Positions 63,601 through 64,000 of a stretch of 64,000 nt of DNA are shown in pieces; the stretch's first letter is position 1; each line of letters starts with the position of its first letter. The notes under the pieces were generated by a model. It had not been told where the DNA came from and did no database searches. It saw nothing but the letters and a program-made list of their open reading frames with translations. The DNA is from Flammeovirga kamogawensis (GTDB lineage: Bacteria > Bacteroidota > Bacteroidia > Cytophagales > Flammeovirgaceae). The position numbers and the translations under genes are program-made. The stretch covers positions 1,302,001 through 1,366,000 of the forward strand of contig NZ_CP076129.1 of NCBI RefSeq assembly GCF_018736065.1, written 5' to 3'.

Positions 63601-64000
63601 GTTGTTTGTTTTAATGAATGTTCAACATGTGAAATTAATGTGATTTCAATTTCAGTATCTGGAAATAATATTACCGAAAAAGGAGGGACTTCTTTAATGA
63701 CAGCGATTGTCGTTCCTCTTAATGCTTCTGTAAAAGATATACAATGGACTGTAAATAATACGGATATTGCTTCAATTGATCAAAATGGACTAGTTACAGC
63801 CAAAGCTGATGGAACAGTGATAGTAACTGCAACTTCTCTTGAAGAGGGATCAACAATTATTGGAACGAAAGAATTAACAATTTCTGGACAAGTTATTACG
63901 GCTATTGTAGATAATAAGTCTGTACTAAATACATTTCCGAACCCAACTTCTGGAAACGTTACAGTTTCTTCAGAAGATAAGATGCTAACAATATTATTAT
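60664..64000 (+). CDS. T9SS-exported protein with nine tandem starch-binding-like domains, 3' end outside the window
   Basis: The frame is open from ATG 60664 to the window end (1112 codons). After the signal peptide (MKHFFLLFICLISLNSLA) come nine ~95-110-residue domains at about 60727, 61036, 61327, 61639, 61984, 62287, 62638, 62980 and 63301. Each has a first strand like VTFSVDM or VTFKVNL, a Trp-rich turn (GLNDSWNHND, ASSWNNWTPE), an acidic turn like DENNDGIWE, a last part YINGNWED, and a Cys pair. They look like CBM20/CBM48-type E-set domains. A Big2-like domain (~63634-63897) and the beginning of a type A T9SS sorting domain (FPNPTSGNVTVSSE) follow, so little of the gene is missing. No catalytic domain is present. 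It is probably a surface glycan-binding scaffold for the locus. Confidence 0.85.
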   Translation, partial: MKHFFLLFICLISLNSLATNVTFSVDVSNEDTADKNIYVTGGFAGWSLDNQMTDENTDGIYEITLDIAETTEFKFVIGNWEIQEDMSSKGCSPNSNRELKLNGESDVVLATETFNECSEQTYSLVTFSVDMNAETISGDGVFMTGLNDSWNHNDIQLTDEDNDGIYEVAIYLENGSSHSYNYINGNWEDARETCSEGKNRKLKVYNDNIDLPTAVFGVCDDNVQVVFSVDMSNETVGDDGVFMTGLNNSWNHNEIKLYDLNGDNIWETTVSLPKNSSHSYNYINGNWEDARETCPEGKNRAIDILEDHITQPTVDFGTCSQEIITVSTTFQVNMSGEELVDGKVFIIELNGKWEQADWVEMLDENNDGVFTATVDLVEGEQKYRFNNGSEWNDENLSGTSCGNEENNNRTITITSDGSDNPTQVLEIVAFNSCTAEIPTYEIKFSVNLEGITAATPGIVGDVVGEAEWGEQIALTQNAENENIWETVISLTRGQEYEYLFTNGDWEDARASCLEGKNRSITVNKAEELNVVDYGKCDVEPVLVDVTFQVNMNGEDLVDGKVFIVELNGKWEQADWVEMLDEDNDGIFTATVAILEGNQIFRYNNGSTWNDEDLTGKDCALEGNKNRSLTIVSDGSDSPTQLLDVVAFNACDNIVEDKIYKDVTFKVDATSFDDTSAGLYIASSWNNWTPESFSPMTDENNDGIWEATINLRAGKEYEFKYTLGNNWDDTEDMQNSGCEKPSTNNRYITLDNTSESLALDVVAFNSCSSDQQIWNSILFAVDISDVDTESAPQVIGNWSKDRTPIELLNVGNNVYSKLIYLRADRTYTYQFTIDDVVEDFEGDCLDESNLRTITVQEDKELPISVFNSCDESENKPSEETVMVTFKVNLSKERPSEEKVYLAGSWPSVDWNPELFEEMSDEDNDGIWEVTIGLLAGVSYEYQFTIGKNWEMTEDLSGSGCEVTGTKNRGITVGNEDVVLDVVCFNECSTCEINVISISVSGNNITEKGGTSLMTAIVVPLNASVKDIQWTVNNTDIASIDQNGLVTAKADGTVIVTATSLEEGSTIIGTKELTISGQVITAIVDNKSVLNTFPNPTSGNVTVSSEDKMLTILL
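61079..61570 (+). repeat. Recent tandem duplication inside the repeat protein (period 300 nt)
   Basis: Domains 2 and 3 are nearly the same at DNA level. A 56-nt block at 61189-61244 recurs identically at 61489-61544, exactly 300 nt later, and flanking blocks (around 61079 and 61379) differ at only a few sites. Domains 4 and 6 (around 61639 and 62287) form a second highly similar pair about 650 nt apart. Confidence 0.85.

Noticed and set aside
1-64000. CRISPR arrays, tRNA or rRNA genes, prophage or insertion-sequence genes
   Set aside because: No short regularly spaced repeats, cloverleaf-like segments, integrase or transposase reading frames were recognised anywhere in the window.

Overview
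The window is AT-rich DNA from a Bacteroidota bacterium, most likely a marine polysaccharide degrader of the Cytophagales (Flammeovirga-like; the genus is my inference). The evidence is a SusC/SusD pair with a SusE-like lipoprotein, five secreted giants with type A C-terminal sorting domains of the type IX secretion system (T9SS), LytTR-type two-component signalling, DUF6377-type regulation, and Big2/FN3 modules repeated across secreted enzymes. I saw no tRNA, rRNA, CRISPR array, phage gene or insertion sequence.

Layout. 1-5.4 kb: the 3' end of a GH97 alpha-glucosidase and a T9SS-exported SGNH hydrolase with SusE/F-like and Ig-like modules. 5.5-10.4 kb, minus strand: a signalling operon of a periplasmic repeat protein, an intact LytS-type kinase, a degenerate kinase-like partner and a LytTR response regulator. 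10.6-18.5 kb, minus strand: a tight five-gene operon with two four-helix membrane class III nucleotidyl cyclases, an HD-PycTM (Pycsar effector-type) membrane protein, a metallophosphoesterase / kinase-like / BamA-barrel fusion and an SdiA-regulated-type lipoprotein. This is the best candidate for an undescribed system. 18.6-23.1 kb: a PAP2 phosphatase, an AraC regulator, an arylsulfatase with an altered maturation motif, and a 59-codon gene with its own terminator. 23.4-29.0 kb: a complete RND efflux operon. 29.2-30.4 kb: a secreted protein of unknown function.

30.8-42.3 kb holds two paralogous T9SS beta-helix proteins flanking a 1691-residue beta-helix/sulfatase fusion, which looks like extracellular attack on a sulfated algal polysaccharide. 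42.8-48.2 kb is an iron or siderophore-type uptake operon (TonB receptor, DUF4374-like lipoprotein, Spy-like lipoprotein, PepSY membrane protein) preceded by two identical 15-nt direct repeats. 48.7-50.4 kb, minus strand, is a HupE plus His-rich DUF4198-type pair, probably for metal uptake.

50.8 kb to the end is a polysaccharide utilisation locus: DUF6377-type regulator, SusC, SusD, SusE-like protein, GH30 glycosidase, and a T9SS protein with nine tandem starch-binding-like domains that runs off the window. The GH30 enzyme suggests a beta-glucan such as the beta-1,6-branched part of laminarin, but the substrate is inferred. Most transcription units end in clear hairpin-plus-T-run terminators, which makes the operon boundaries fairly secure.
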